From Apus apus (lineage: Eukaryota > Chordata > Aves > Apodiformes > Apodidae), in NCBI RefSeq assembly GCF_020740795.1, contig NC_067302.1:310001-374000 (forward strand): a stretch of DNA of 64,000 nucleotides. Reading direction: 5' to 3'. The notes below the pieces were generated by a model. It saw only the letters and a list, made by a program, of their open reading frames with translations. It searched no databases and was not told the origin of the DNA. Below, piece after piece: positions 38,824 through 52,700 of the stretch. Position 1 is the first letter of the stretch; each line of letters starts with the position of its first letter. Made by a program: the position numbers and the translations under genes.

Positions 38824-38829
38824 TTTATT
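38824..38829 (-). terminator. Candidate poly(A) signal AATAAA of HNRNPR (distal)
   Basis: The sequence AATAAAGGCTGTTT on the minus strand is about 1.3 kb after the stop codon, with a TG/T-rich stretch following. Confidence 0.45.
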
Positions 38830-39506
38830 ACAAGGCATGAGAATTCTAAGGCATATTGTTCATCATGGCAGAACATCAAATTAAAATGTCAAGACAGAAA
38901 TAAGCAGAACATGAAGAGTATGGTTGTGCTATCTGTAGCAGGAAGTTACTGTGCCACAGCACCTCATCTTTCATTCTCATTCCTATTCAAATATCTTAAG
39001 TTAGACTAAGATGCTTGAAATGGAAACCATTTCCCTATGTGTTTGTATGCTGAATGATACAACACTGTTGGATCCTAGCAGAATAGCCTCCAGAGGAACT
39101 CCACAGTACATAATAAAAAGGAACAAAATTAACACCATTGTAGGCTCTGCTTCCTTCTCCACATTACATTAGAAGATTCTATTTAAATTAGATCTCTGAG
39201 TATGTTTGGATACATTTCAACACTTTTTTTAAAAGAAAAAAAAAGTTTCAAAATTCAATGCTGGTAAGCTACTGAACAGCAATTAAAAAAGAGTGCCCTT
39301 TGGGCTGTCTGTAATTTCTCCTAGTTTTCAGTCTGATGTCCACAGTGCTACATGTTGGAAAGCACAAGAAATTTTGCATTAATTTGATCACTCACATAGG
39401 CAGTTATACTTTGAAAACAATGTTTTTCACAAGAATTACCAATGAAATAATGTTTTAGGACACAATTGAATTTGAAATAGGTAATGTTTTGAATAGATTT
39501 TTGAGT

Positions 39507-39512
39507 TTTATT
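39507..39512 (-). terminator. Candidate poly(A) signal AATAAA of HNRNPR (proximal)
   Basis: The sequence AATAAA on the minus strand is about 630 nt after the HNRNPR stop codon. Confidence 0.45.
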
Positions 39513-40145
39513 GAAATCTTACATGAACAAGAAATTGGAAATACAATCACATCAAGGAACAAATTGCCACGGCTTTGACGTTTTAAGCCAAACAAATTTT
39601 GTAGGGCAGATTTTCAAAAAGGTGTGAAGTTATAACAATTTAAAAACACAGTTAACCTACTTCTAGGAATGCAAAACATACAATCATGTTATTTTCAATA
39701 CAAGAAAACTTAATTTGTTGTAATTTCTTAAAACTACTAAGACAAAGCACTAGCTTTTACTTTTATGTACAGCATACTCCTATGTAGTTTATCCCAAATC
39801 CAAAAAAAAAAAGTAAACTGTCCAAAACCAGAGGTTCTGCAAAATCATGATTGAACAGTGTGCCATTCCTGCTTTTAAACTGCTAAAATGAAGCCTAAAA
39901 TGATAAAAGCATTGAAACCCCATATGGAGTTCAGGAATTCTGCAAGCCCAGTAATGTCCAAGTGCGTTTATGAAAAAAGAAAACTAAGAGACTCGAGTAT
40001 ATACACAATAGAGTGATTCTTCAGCCCAATACAAATGGCAGCCAATCGCTACTGAAGGATGAAACATTAAGCCAATTTTGTTTTGAAGGATGTAGAGCTA
40101 TAGCCAATTCTATGTTTCCAATATTCTCAATCCCTCCTCACTTGT

Positions 40146-40758
40146 CTACTTCCACTGTTGCCCATAAGTATCCTGATAAAATTCCTGGTTGTCATTATTG
40201 TAACCATAGTTACCGGCATAGTCACCACCTTGCTGGAGCGGCTGTTGAGCGATGGGTTGGGAGCCCCAGTTCTGCTGGTTGTTGGTCTGACGGCGCTTGG
40301 AATCAGGTTGGCTGTACCCATCTGCCTTTCTCTTGCCTCCTACGTTGCCCCCACGGTTGCCCCGGGCTCCGCGAGCACCGCGTCCTCTCTGCTGCTGTGC
40401 AGGACCCCCTCTCCCACCCCTGGCTCCTCTCGGCGGTCCCATGGGTGCCCCCCTCTGCGAATAACCAGCTCTACCTCTTGGTGGTGGTGCGCCCCGCCCC
40501 CTAGGTGGTGGAGGGGCACCTCTCCCACCCCTTCCTCCTCCTCCTCTTCCTCTTATAGCATAGCCATCATCATAGCCGTAATAGGGATCTTCATAGCCAC
40601 CACGGTAGTCATGATAGTCATAACCATAATAATCATCGTAATAATCTTCATAGCCATAGTAATCTGGGGGATAACCATATCCACCTCTCCCTCCACGGCC
40701 TCTGCCTCTAATAGGAGGTGGCATGCGAGGTGGAGGGTAGTAATAATAGTCTTCATAC
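40146..40758 (-). CDS. HNRNPR: HNRNPR exon 11, coding part (RGG region and C-terminus, residues 430-633)
   Basis: The acceptor AATAG|GTATGAAG opens a 613-nt coding segment ending in TAG at 40148-40146. It encodes YEDYYYY, a run of RGRGRGG and [20 protein letters not shown] repeats, Pro/Arg/Gly segments with RGG and RGRG sites (likely arginine-methylation targets), the KRKADGY...DSKRRQ basic cluster, and a tail rich in Gln and Asn ending [11 protein letters not shown]. The region is low-complexity and expected to be disordered. Confidence 0.96.
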
Positions 40759-43700
40759 CTATTAAGAAAAAGAAACATGCAGTTATTTATCTTCAAAGGT
40801 CTCCCAAAATAAAAGTATACATTTCCCCTTGTTGATCAACACATGGAGAAAAGTCATTCAGGTTCTTCTAAACTAGCTGAGGTTTCAGAGCAGAAGTGCA
40901 TGCAGTGTGGCAGTAATGCAAGAAGGGACACTCACGCAGTGCTTCTGGAGGCCTGTCTGGCAGCCTGACGCTCTTTCCTTTTCTTATCCGGTGGTTTTGC
41001 TAACACTATTTCAATTTCTTCCCCTTCTATCTCTTTCCCATTCATTTCATTCATAGCCTGTACAGAAATTAGAAGAGAAACATCTAAAAATTTGTTTTGA
41101 ATCAAAAAGCAACTAACTTACTGAACGAAACCAAGAGGCTGGGCTGCTCCAGACTGAACTATGCCAAGTGCTTCATTTCTGTGCTACTTAAACAGAATGT
41201 TACAGATTATTCTTTCAAATTCTACTTTATTCAAGAGTTACAGTGAAACAGCATTTTAAAAATTATTCTCTTCAAATCATAAGGTAAAAGAAGGGCATTA
41301 AAACATACTGTGCATTATGTAAAACAAAACAAAGGCATAACACCATCACATTTTATGTTCCTATACCCCTAAAAATGGTTCAGAAATTCACTGACAAAAG
41401 TTCTCACTACTCACACCAACTCCACTATACTTCTAAGCCAGGTAACAGCACACACACAAAAGAACGGCTATTTTTATATTTGGCCTTCCTAGCTAGCTGA
41501 CTGTGCTACATGAGGGCCTCTAAGGAAATCAAGTATTTCTGAGGACACATACTTAAGGGGAAAAAAAAAAAAATACTGAAACCTGGTGATCTCATGAAGT
41601 GAGACAAGAATCCTCCAGAAAATAAATGTGTAATTTTTAATTGTCAAATGCAGGCACCAAGGGAACTTAATACACACAGAAAAGAAGATTAGGGCTACAT
41701 CCCAGCTCTTCACCTGGAGTTATCTGCTTTGCATTTAACATTTCTGGGTATTAATATCTGCATTAAGACTACACATCTGTACAGCTACATACCTAAAATA
41801 CATTAGAGATCATAGCAATTTATTTCAAAAAATGTATGAATACAAACAGACCCTGGAATCAATGAGCAATTCCATGCATTGACACCGTCATGGTTTCATT
41901 AAAAAAATAATGAACATGCCCATACACAAAAATACCTCACAAAATTCATAAACCAATTGAGTGGCCAAGCATCAGGCCCATCGGGCAGATGATGTAGCTT
42001 GTTTAAGAGATCCTCTGCTGTACTGCATTTCATAGATCTTTTCTCATCCCCTACAAGTTTCAGTTGCTCAAATTTAACACAGCATTTAGAAGTAAGGTCT
42101 ACTGGAAAGGAACTGGAGACTGTTAAAGACATACTACAATAAAACAGGTGTTGCTGACTCACCCTTTCTGTCAAAAATCTCTCACCTTCTCTTGGACATG
42201 GTCTAAACCTATCCAAACTGACTTCAACTTCATTAAATATGAGTAACAAAAGCCAAAGTCAGGAGTATTCTAAACCCTCTTTCAGTGGGAAGGAAAATTA
42301 TACGTGATTAAGTGGTTATAAAATCATTAATAAGCTTAAGTAAAGAGCCTTTGAACCGTCTTTGTAGCCACATACACGACACCCAATACACTTGCCAGGT
42401 GCTAAACACTTCCTCCCTACCTTCTTCCCCCATAAACTATGGCTTTTTAAAAAAATTTATACCATTTCTATAGAATTCAATCCACTGAAGTACAAACAGC
42501 AGATATTAAAGTCCCTCTTAACTGTTCTTACGTACAAAGGAAGACACCTCTGAAGCTTCCAAGAATGATCTGTAATGTTTAAGTCATTTCGAAGAAGCCT
42601 TCCAGAGAGAAAATTATTAGTATTAAGATTCTCACAAAAGGAAACGTATTAAATGGGCTCTACAAATTGTCTTATCTACGTATTTACTGTAAAAAAAAAA
42701 ATCTCAGAACACCATTTGTGCAAAAACTACTCCCACCAATTTAGCTAGGAAAAAATAACCAACCTACCTTCACTGCTGCACCTCTGTCCTCAAAATGAAC
42801 AAATGCGTAATCCTTCAGCTTCTTTACTCTTTCCAGCTTTCCAAATTCAGAGAAGGATTTCTCAAGAATTTCTTCTGTCACAGTAGTGGCCAAGTTTCTC
42901 ACAAATAACACTTTCACCTGGTGAAAACACGAAAAAGGGAGCTGTAATCTTTACAAGCCAAACCTCGAAGGAAACTAATAAACTAGTAAGATGTTTCTTA
43001 CTTCTCTGCATTAAGAAATTTTGGGTTTCCTTAAAAATTCTGCAGTTGTTTCGTTGTTTTTTTGTTTTTGTTTTTTTTTTTTTGTTTAAAAAAGAAAAAA
43101 AAAAAGGCCTTGTATTTACCTGTATGAAGTTTCTACAACTTCTTTCCTTCCACAGTTCCCTTTCATGACCAGAAGAATATCCAACTTTGATTTTCTGATT
43201 CTGGGATGCTACAAATCCCAGTAAAATTTTAGTAATAAACCTCAACAGCAGCATTTTTCCCAAAACACAGGGAAAAAGAGCGTGTCATTCCCTATGCTCA
43301 ACTTTATCTCACTCCAGAAAATACAAGATACCCAACCTGGTAATCAGCAGAAGCAAAAAATGGACAGTCCAGCAGTATAACTCTACACCCTTAGTTCAAA
43401 TGTGAACTGTAGGTTACAACAGCACATTCCTCATGTCTCACAACCTCAGCTCACCTGCAGTGCTCAGACCATGCCAACTCCTGTGAAAACGTCCCTTAAC
43501 TGCTTTTTGTGCCTCAAACCTAGACTTGCTCAGCTGCAAAAAATCTTTGTCATTATGGCACAAAGAAATTCCTCCCAAAGCACAGAAGCATCCAAGTTTC
43601 TGGACTTACTTTTGCCATCACTTCTGGATCAGGTTCCTCTACTGGATCAGCCCATTCCACTGTCACAACATTTCCCCAGACTTTTACTTTCCCACTCATG

Positions 43701-46700
43701 AGGCGGCGACGAGCTTGCGCTGCTGACTTGTGATCCTCATATTCCAAGAAGCAGAAGCCTCGATTCTTCTTTTTATCATCAGGTTGATGATACAAGATTA
43801 CATCCACCAAACCCTCTGAAAAACAGGTCTTTAGTATACCAAGCTTCAAAAGGAATTAAAAAAAAATAAATTAGAGTCTACTTTAAATACCTTGTTTTTT
43901 GTAATACACAGCCTTTGAATTTAACACCTGAAAGGGGGAGGGAGCACAAGAAAAGCAGAACACGAGATATCCATCAAATTTACCCAGAAACAGGACACCC
44001 ATCAAGTTAAATTCTCCATAACAAACTTACCTCACAATCAGGCCCTGCAAAACACTCCACCATAAAAGGTATTTGATATATAAAATTTCTACCAGCAACA
44101 AATCTGGATTACAACTTGGAAACAGTTTCAATGACAGCTGAACGCACCTGTCAAATAACTAGACCTACAAACAGAAAGACTGAGGGGTATTTTGGGATCA
44201 GTGTGAAAAGCTCTTTAAGAAGGTCTTACCTGTAACTTTACTGAATTCTTCCAGTATATTTTCCTTAGTCTTGTTCTTTGGAATTGACCCAACAAATAAC
44301 CTGTTGTTTGCCACAGAGATGCACACTCCAAGGTGCTTCCCAGGACGGATTTCATAGTTGTCACACTGAGAAAATAAAAACTCATTCATTTACTCATATT
44401 ATTGTGGACAAAACAAAAAGATCCTCAAAATCATTTAAAAAAACCTGTTTTCTTAATGATCTACTACTAATTTTATACCTGCATACTGAATGAACTTTTT
44501 GCAAGAGAATTACTAGATCTGCAGTATTTGAGTCAGCATTCACTTGGAGGAACATTGTCAAGCTTAGGTTTTCCACAGAAACTTTAGAAGTTCTGCTGAA
44601 TGGAAAGCTGCAAAGAAACCAAGGTACAACACCTAACAGAGACAAACTGCATGGAGTAAATTCATTCACCTACTGTTTGTCTCAGACTTCAAAGATCTTC
44701 GTAGACAACTGCTCTTCCTATGCTGAGACTTAATGTCAGCCAGAGCTTGAGGTCTTCCACTTCGTTTTGACAGCTTTTAAACACTGAGCATTATCTGCTA
44801 TGAGATACTCTGAAGTCTAAATTAGTGTGTGACCTTGTTTCCCTCACCCCCACAGCAGGGATTTTTGGAAATGCTAGGACTCTGAATTTTACCATTAAAG
44901 TTTTACTTTAAAAATTTATGTAAGAATTCAAGATGGACATAGTATTTGTTTTAGACAGGATTTTCAAACAGAACTTAGGAGAATGGATGTTTGATCACTT
45001 GCCATCTTCTGAAAAATATCACTCAATTCTTTAAAAGCAAGTTTTCAGCCATTTTTACCCTAGCTGAGGCATAACCATACAGATGACAGAGCAATTAATT
45101 CAGTGACTTTCTTCATATTCAAGAAGAACTAGAACAATATTAAGGTACCACAGGCTATCAAACATCACTTTAAGGAAGACAAAAACATTTCAGAATTTTG
45201 CTTTACATATAACACTGAAACCCAGAAACAATCAATTGCAAAAAATATTTTCTGCATCTCATTCAGGAAACATCCAAGTAGATTCTAAAAAGGAAAAAAC
45301 AGCCTAAACAGGGAGAAGCATTCCCTAATCCTGGAAGACTCCTAACTGCAACTATTTCTAACTACAGGAAAATATTTGAGGGAACAAACACTGGAACATC
45401 TAGAGACAATTACTCCTTCTGAAGCAAGAGAAACACTTCTTTAGTTTCTTAAATTTTCCTCTCAGGCAGAAGCTAGGCCAAAGGAACCAGGGCCCAGTCA
45501 GACTGCTGTCTATGATTTGAACTCCCTAGGGAATTGCTCTGTGTCCTCTGCCAAACCATCTAGATGCAGGTAAGTCAGGTTTCTGTGCAGTGAGTTGACT
45601 GAATGACTGCCAAAACAAAGAACTAAAGGCCACTGTGAACCATAAAGAGCACCAAGTCAGAGACCTCATCCACAGCAGCTAAACAAAGCATCTCTAATTA
45701 GTTCTTCAGAGTAGAAAGGATGATAAAGGATGATAAAACTTAAACACAGCAGATCTTAAAATATATTTTCCAGTTGTAATCACATTAGCTCTTACTATAA
45801 CCACCTGTCTTCTAACAGACTGCAGTAGGCTGTAGCAGTCAATGCTCTACTTTGAGGACCACAGTTTGTATTTACTTAAATCAAATTAGGAGGTACATTT
45901 TAAGAAAGTAAAATTTTGAGTCTGTCAATAGATGTTTTAACACAACACTTCAACCACTTCATTATTTAAGAGATTAGCAACATGCTTGATGTTCACACTA
46001 TTTTGTCCAGTCTGGAAATAAGTTACTCACCAGTTTGACTGCTTCCTGTGCTGCATCTTTACTACAAAAGGTAATGAAAGCGTAACCTCTGTTTTGACCA
46101 GAAAGAGGATCCATCATGAGGCGCAGATCCCAAATTGGACCAGCTTTCTCGAAGAGTGGTACCAATTCATCTTCATACAAGTCTCGAGGAATCTTACCAA
46201 CAAAAACCTAAAAAAGGAAGAGAACACTTAAAGCTCTCTCAGAAAGTCAACCTTACTTTTAATACTTGAAAGTTCCTGGGAAAGGAAATACACTGCAGCA
46301 TGAGCCATCACAGCAGAAACACCGCAGCTGTCACTGCAGTCAACATTACCCTGTGTCCTAAGAAGACTTCTAAACCTCCCACTACTAGTACTAGGATCTT
46401 ATACATGGAAAACCTGGTTTTGTTACTCATACTGTTTTGTTACTTATACTGTTTTGTTACTTATATTTCCACCACTGAAGAGGCAAATGGTTCTTACCTG
46501 GTTATCATTTTGGCAATTAAAAACAAAGACTTTACAGATTATCTAGGTGGGTATCCTGCATGAAAGCAGGCCAAGCACTTACTTGCTCACGCAGTATTTT
46601 CAAATCAATCTGTAACTCAATCTTCACTAGAAAGCTACAGAGACAGAAAAAAAATCTGCAAAAATCCTTAAACTGCCCACTGCACAGTTGCCACTTTTAA

Positions 46701-49700
46701 TATATACTGTAATCTTATTTCTAGTCTGTATTTGTTTCAGCTTCCACCAACCAAATGTTTTAATATTTGCCTGAGAAAATCTGGAGCCCTCATGGTTTTG
46801 CTCCTTAGAGTGATGACACAGTTTGGTAAAGTTTTGTTAAGGAGTTTAATCTCCTCAGCTGAGGTCTCCCTAGAATGCTTCCCCGCCACCCCTCCAAATT
46901 ATGTGGGCATAATTCACATCTAAGTGTATTTGCTTTGAGCCTGTAAACTTACATTGAACTACAAGATCAAGACTAGACAAGGCAAGCATCAGGTAAACAT
47001 CTTGCAAAGGTCAGAAGAAACCTCTGCAATTATTTTTTTTAAGATATGTTGATAAGCCTGAATAAAGTTGCTGAAATACCAAAGAATGTAAATATCAGTC
47101 TTGTTTCGTATTTTAGATCCAGAAAAAGAGCACTGTGGAAAAACTTTAGAAAAAGGCATTATCAGTTAAACAATACAAGATCTTGTCTAAGTAGGATGCA
47201 ACTGCATCATTTCTGGGACTTTGTTGGAATCAAACCATTACACTTTTTCTAGTTTTGCTTCCTAAAGGACCTGTACAAAGTACTCCCATTTTTCTTCTTA
47301 TTTCTGTTCTAGAAGACTAATTATTGAAAGTATTAACTCAGGAAAATTCAATGTCAAGATTCCTGAACAACTGTCCAGAGCACTACCAAGGGCTGCAATC
47401 CACTTCTGTGACAATGTGTCCTTCAGTTATTTCAACAACCCAGCCTCTTCTGGCACTGCAAGCTAACAGGAGCACACTGCAGCCTCGCAAGAGCTGCTTC
47501 AAAACTTCTCTCCTTTTCTTAGTGCTCTTCACATGCTTTGCAGCAAATTCCTCCTAAACGTCAAATTTAAGTGCTAATTAATATAGGTTGCATGACTGCT
47601 TTAGCTCTTCCAAACCTGCAATATTCATTAAAAAAAAACCTCACAGCAAGAGAAAAAGTACTTGGCACAGTCCAAAAAGCCTCTGAACCTCCACAGTTCT
47701 TCCAGCACAAAAGTGAGTCCATTTTTGTACTAAATCAGCTCCAGCTTTGCCTAGTTCAACTCCTGCTGAGCTTATTATACCATTGCTAAAGTTAATTTTT
47801 ACAGTGTATTACTGTAATAATAATTCCCATTTAATATGTTATGGACAGAAGTAGTTTAAATTGCCCCAACATCTCCAGCAGCGTAACTCTCCAGATTGCC
47901 AGTCAGCCTCACAATCCTTCTCTGACTTCTTGTTACAAACTCTGACCACTCACTCAGAGGAGCCGATGCAATAATACCATCTTACCATTCACACAGCTCA
48001 AAGTAATTTTGCATTTTTTATAACAGAAGATTATGTTTACCATACACTTACCCAATAGGTTTCAGTTCTGAAAGGGACCTGTAGCAATTCCTCTATTTTG
48101 TAGTCTAAACTGTTACGCAGGATTCTAACCTTGCACATCATCTTTGCATATTATGGGCAAATAAGCTACTTACAGAATTTTTCAAGTTTTTATTTCACAT
48201 CACTGAAAAACACTGAAACAAAGTCTCTCAAAACTGGAGAGTAGGGCTTTCTTTATCTGGAGACACCTCGAGGCTGAAACCAATCCAGCAATCAGTACAA
48301 GTTAAGCCAATTACTCTCTTCATACTGGCTACATGAGGCTGATTTTGAGAAGTGCTTTCCCCCTCACCCCTTTCCTATTATGACGGGTGGGTACTTTACA
48401 GTTACAAATGAAGCTTCTTGTTCCTCAAATCATGTCTTAAACAGTACTGTATTAATTTACACCAAAAGGTGAAGGATGGAATTTAAGCATCACAGCAGTT
48501 ACCTTAAGTTTTGGTGCTAAGTCAGGACAGGCCACATGTATGTCAGATTTTTTTTTTGCTATCCTCTAAAGAAAGAAAATAATTAAAGTATCTAAAAAAG
48601 AATGATGTTTTCAGTTTTCCAGAGTTTAACAACTAAAAGGTCCTCACTCAACAGACTGAATATAAGAAGTGAAAAGTATGTATTCTAACGTGTCTAGCCA
48701 ATACAGCTCAACCTCATTAGCTATTACCCATAAATGCAGACGTTACAATGTTGGATTTACCATCCAGCATTACTCAACTGAAACCATGAATGCCTGTCTT
48801 GTCTGCATGAAAGCTTCATCATCCCTGACTAGAAGTGGACTTAGGACTAATACTCCTTTTGTTCTTAATACACTTTAACTGCTCCTTGCTGTGACTAAAT
48901 TTAATGAAATACATTTTCTTTCCCTGTCCTGTCCACACTTCATTACAAAAACTTCTGAAATTGCTATGTAGAAATTACTACTGTCTGTGCACCCTTCAAC
49001 ACTGCTGAACAACTGGCTTATTACGCAACACTAAGATAACTTGAAGTCATTTTGTGTTAAAAAAATGGAATTTAGGAATACAAAATATATTTTTTCAGCA
49101 TAACTTGCATAAACACTTTAGTAAAATGATAAACTACAATTAGCATACAGCAAGTATCCCTAAGCAGAGCCTGATACGCCATGCAAATAATCAGTTATTA
49201 TCTTTCAGTTTAAGAACCCATTCCAATTTTTTCCTCCAAGAAACTTATTTTTGTTCATGGAATATGAATACTCACTTTAGAAATCACCTGTACTGTGACA
49301 CATCTAAGCATCTTCGTCATGGTATACATAAAAGCTCCAGTATCTCAAAGATGCAAAAATAATCTATAAATTTCAAAATGTTCAAGATTCTGACCATTCT
49401 CTTAAATCTAATCTGGTGGTTTACAGAAGCATCTCCACAAGAACTCCTGTATCAAACAGTCACAAGATTGTGACAGAGTATTCAAAGTGTTTAGAAAAAA
49501 ATACAAAACAACCTACTAGGGACCAATAGCCTGCAGAACAGGTTAAGTGAAGAAATAAACAGCTCAAGCATTTTCATAACCAAACTGAAGTTTGCTCATA
49601 GCTTACTGGCAAGATGCATGGGTTCAGTCATGACCTTGAATCTCCTGATGTGCTTACTGACTAGACCTTGTCCTCTGAGGGGAAGAAAAGTATCTTTAAA

Positions 49701-52700
49701 AGCCTTCTGATCATCTTTAAGAACAGCTGCTGCAACAGGGAAGTAAGCAAAAGCAGTGTAAGAGATCTTTGAAACTGTAAACAAAACAGAGGCACTGTCC
49801 AAGCCCACTGAGGAAAAGTAGTTATCAACCTTTGCAGATGCAAATAATAAAGCCAGCATGAGGAGAGAAACGAACTCGAAAATTACTGCTTCCATTCTGG
49901 TCCAGTAAACACTCCCATAAACATTTCCAAGTGCTGGCATAATGTGATCTCAAATCAGCAAAATGCTTTACATTGGAGCAGCAAATCCTTAAATAAAAAG
50001 AATATTCAAGTTTAATATCAAGTCCTATCACAATTATTTTCTCCTCCAAGCTTCCTGACAGTTGTAACTACTGTCTTTGTAATAGAATCACATTCCAAAA
50101 AGGTCCAGCTGCTCTTGGCCCCATCTGAAAAAATAGTGGACAGCTTCACCCACATAATCCTTTCAACAAAATGTCCACTGTGACAATTTGTGAACATTTA
50201 TCATGCTGAACAACCCCAAGATTATTTATTAATACTGTACAAAGTTCAAGTACATATTTAAGGAGATTTAAAGCTACAGGTAACATGGAATGTGTTCTAT
50301 GTTTTAAGAAGATAAACCAGTTGGCATACAAATATTTACAGTAGAAGATGTACTACATCTTGGGAGAAAAAAAAATCTACCTAGTATGTATCTTCTTGAA
50401 ATCATAAACAGTACTTGGGTATCCTTAAAATCCAGGTTTGCCATTAATGTCATCAGTGACAGCTCTGGCTTTGAAATATCTGAGCTGTCACAAGCTATGA
50501 GAGCTTCAGTATTGTAAGTTTCAAACACAAAAGCTTCACTGCCACAATCCAAAAGGAAACATCCTGAGTTTTTTACTCTTTCTATCCACAATATTAGAAA
50601 AGAGGCATTTACACTCTTATATAACCAGAACTATCAAGGACAAAAGAGAGAAATGGTTCTCAAAAACTTAAGAGGTAGAAAAAACAAACAAAAAATCTAC
50701 CTCATTCTGGAGAAAAAAGTGCCACAATGATCTCCAGAGTTTAAACATGCTCTGCCTAGTCCACCAACATCATAAGATCATGTTTAAATTGTTGATTACT
50801 GTGCCTCAAGAGCTCAACAGCAAGAGCTGAAGACTGAATTTCACAGAATTTTAGAAACCATACATCAGTTTCAGCAAAGTTTTTGCATCTCAGCCAGTCA
50901 GACCAAGCAGCATGTCTAAAGCAGTAAACACTCTTAAGTCAACAGAACAACAGCAACCAATTAATTCAGTAGCTGTACGGTTTTTGTAACTAGCTGTTTG
51001 GGTTTTACTAAGCCTCTAATGTCGATTAACTGGAGAAACATTTATGTTCTATCTTAAGGGCGTTTCCACAAGTTACCTATTTTAGCAAGCTTCAGGAAAC
51101 TTAGCAAAAAACCATACTCTTAATAGTATTAAAGCACAGGCAATGTTATGGCTTTCTTGAGACTTTCTAAAGAGCCTAGCCATCAGCATTAGGACAAAAT
51201 ACCTAAGATCAGTGAAGTCTTTTCAGTCATTAACAGAATATTTCAGTTGGAAGGGACCTACAATAATCATCCAGTCCAACTACCTGACCACTATAGGGCT
51301 GACTGAATGTTAAAGCATGCTATTAAGGGCATTGTCCAAACACCTCCTGAACATTGACAGGCTTGGGGCATCAACCACTTCTCTAGGAAGCCTGTTGCAG
51401 TGTAATAGAAATATTTCCTAGTAAATAAATATTTCCTCTGTAAAGGAGTATTTCCTAGTATCAATGAGGCATAGTGCAAATAACACTTATACCATCATGT
51501 AATCACCCTGGCAACACCACTCAGTTGGTAAACAACTTCTAAGCCACCTTCCTGAATGCAGAAATGCAAAAATTTACAAGAGGAAACAAGCTACATGGAC
51601 TCTTTCAGTGTGGTAGTTTCACTATCAGTCCATGCAAGCATCAAGCATGTTCTCATATAGAGTGAAACAAAAGCAAATAAACAATTCCTTAATTATTACT
51701 CATCTCAGTCATCCTCTTCAAAACTCTATCTTTATATAGTAAGTCTTTTTCACTTTCAGCACTTAGCACAAAATAAACCTTGCTACTGTCCCTCAAATTC
51801 CACTTATGTTGTAAATACAGTAAGCACCTTTGAGTCTATACAGCTTGCATCTACATTGGTTACTTTTTAAGCAATGGACCATAAGCTTTGGACAATTTAA
51901 CAACCTATTTTATGTTTTAAGAAGTTTCACATTGTTCTTCCCAGTATATTCCACCTGTTTTTCCCCCTTTAATATATCATCCTGTCTGTTGCAGAACACT
52001 GAGGAGTAAGAAAGACTCATTAACAAACACACAAACATAGAAGAATGGTTTCCTCTACACCACTTTAAACTTTCACTTGTAGTAGAGTTTATTTTCAAGT
52101 ATTTCTTACTTAGCAGTTTGCACAAACACATATAACAACAGATTAGTCTGTATATACCAACCTCTGTTCCAATACCAGGCTGAACACCAGAATATACAGT
52201 ATCTGGAGGAGGGCCTCCATATTTCCTCTGGCCTGTAGTTACATCCAAAGTGTAACCAGTCCTCTCCAGCAAAGCCTGAAAAAAAAAAAAATATATATAT
52301 ATAAAATCACCACAGTAGTTACAGTGAGGGAGGACAGTAGGTTAATATATAGAATAAAAGTGTCCTAAGATAGCATTTCCTTAACTACTCCTTGTCACAT
52401 TTGGTAACAAGGTACATACGGACAAACTACAAATATATCTGTTATTTTGGTGCTATTAAAAAAAAACCACCACAAACAGCAACATTTGTTTTATACTACA
52501 ATAACTGTAAATAACTCATTTTTCTTTTCCCTTATTTTCTATTTCATATGTAGTACCCCAAGAACTCCAGGACACGAGACAATTATTTTCGTCCACTCTG
52601 CACTTTGGTTTTTGCACAACAGAAGAGTTCCTTAATATAGCAAAACCTTGCTGAAACATCCAAACCGGAAGCGATTTTATGAGTGCATAAAAACTTTTAA

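Larger units (their letters stand above)
38824..40145 (-). other. HNRNPR: HNRNPR 3' UTR (end approximate)
   Basis: This AT-rich sequence follows the stop codon and has no long ORF on the sense strand. Two canonical minus-strand AATAAA signals fit as polyadenylation sites: 39512-39507 (about 0.63 kb after the stop) and 38829-38824 (about 1.3 kb after it). Which is used cannot be told from the sequence, and further AATAAA copies lie downstream near 38270 and 37320. Confidence 0.6.
46208..52161 (-). other. HNRNPR intron 5
   Basis: This is a 5.95-kb intron between the linker exon and RRM1. It holds a CR1 3' fragment (51233-51440), a 17-bp tandem repeat (46418-46474) and AT-rich unique sequence. 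Two open frames on the sense strand (49596-49940 and 50304-50591) match no family I recognise. Confidence 0.6.

Noticed and set aside
40158..40835. Plus-strand open frame of 225 codons with Ile/Val/Ser runs
   Set aside because: It is the antisense shadow of HNRNPR exon 11, whose Tyr-Gly-Asp and RGG codons leave the opposite strand open.
41899..42249. Minus-strand open frame of 116 codons in HNRNPR intron 9
   Set aside because: It does not fit between RRM3 exons in length or homology, and exons 9 and 10 join perfectly without it.
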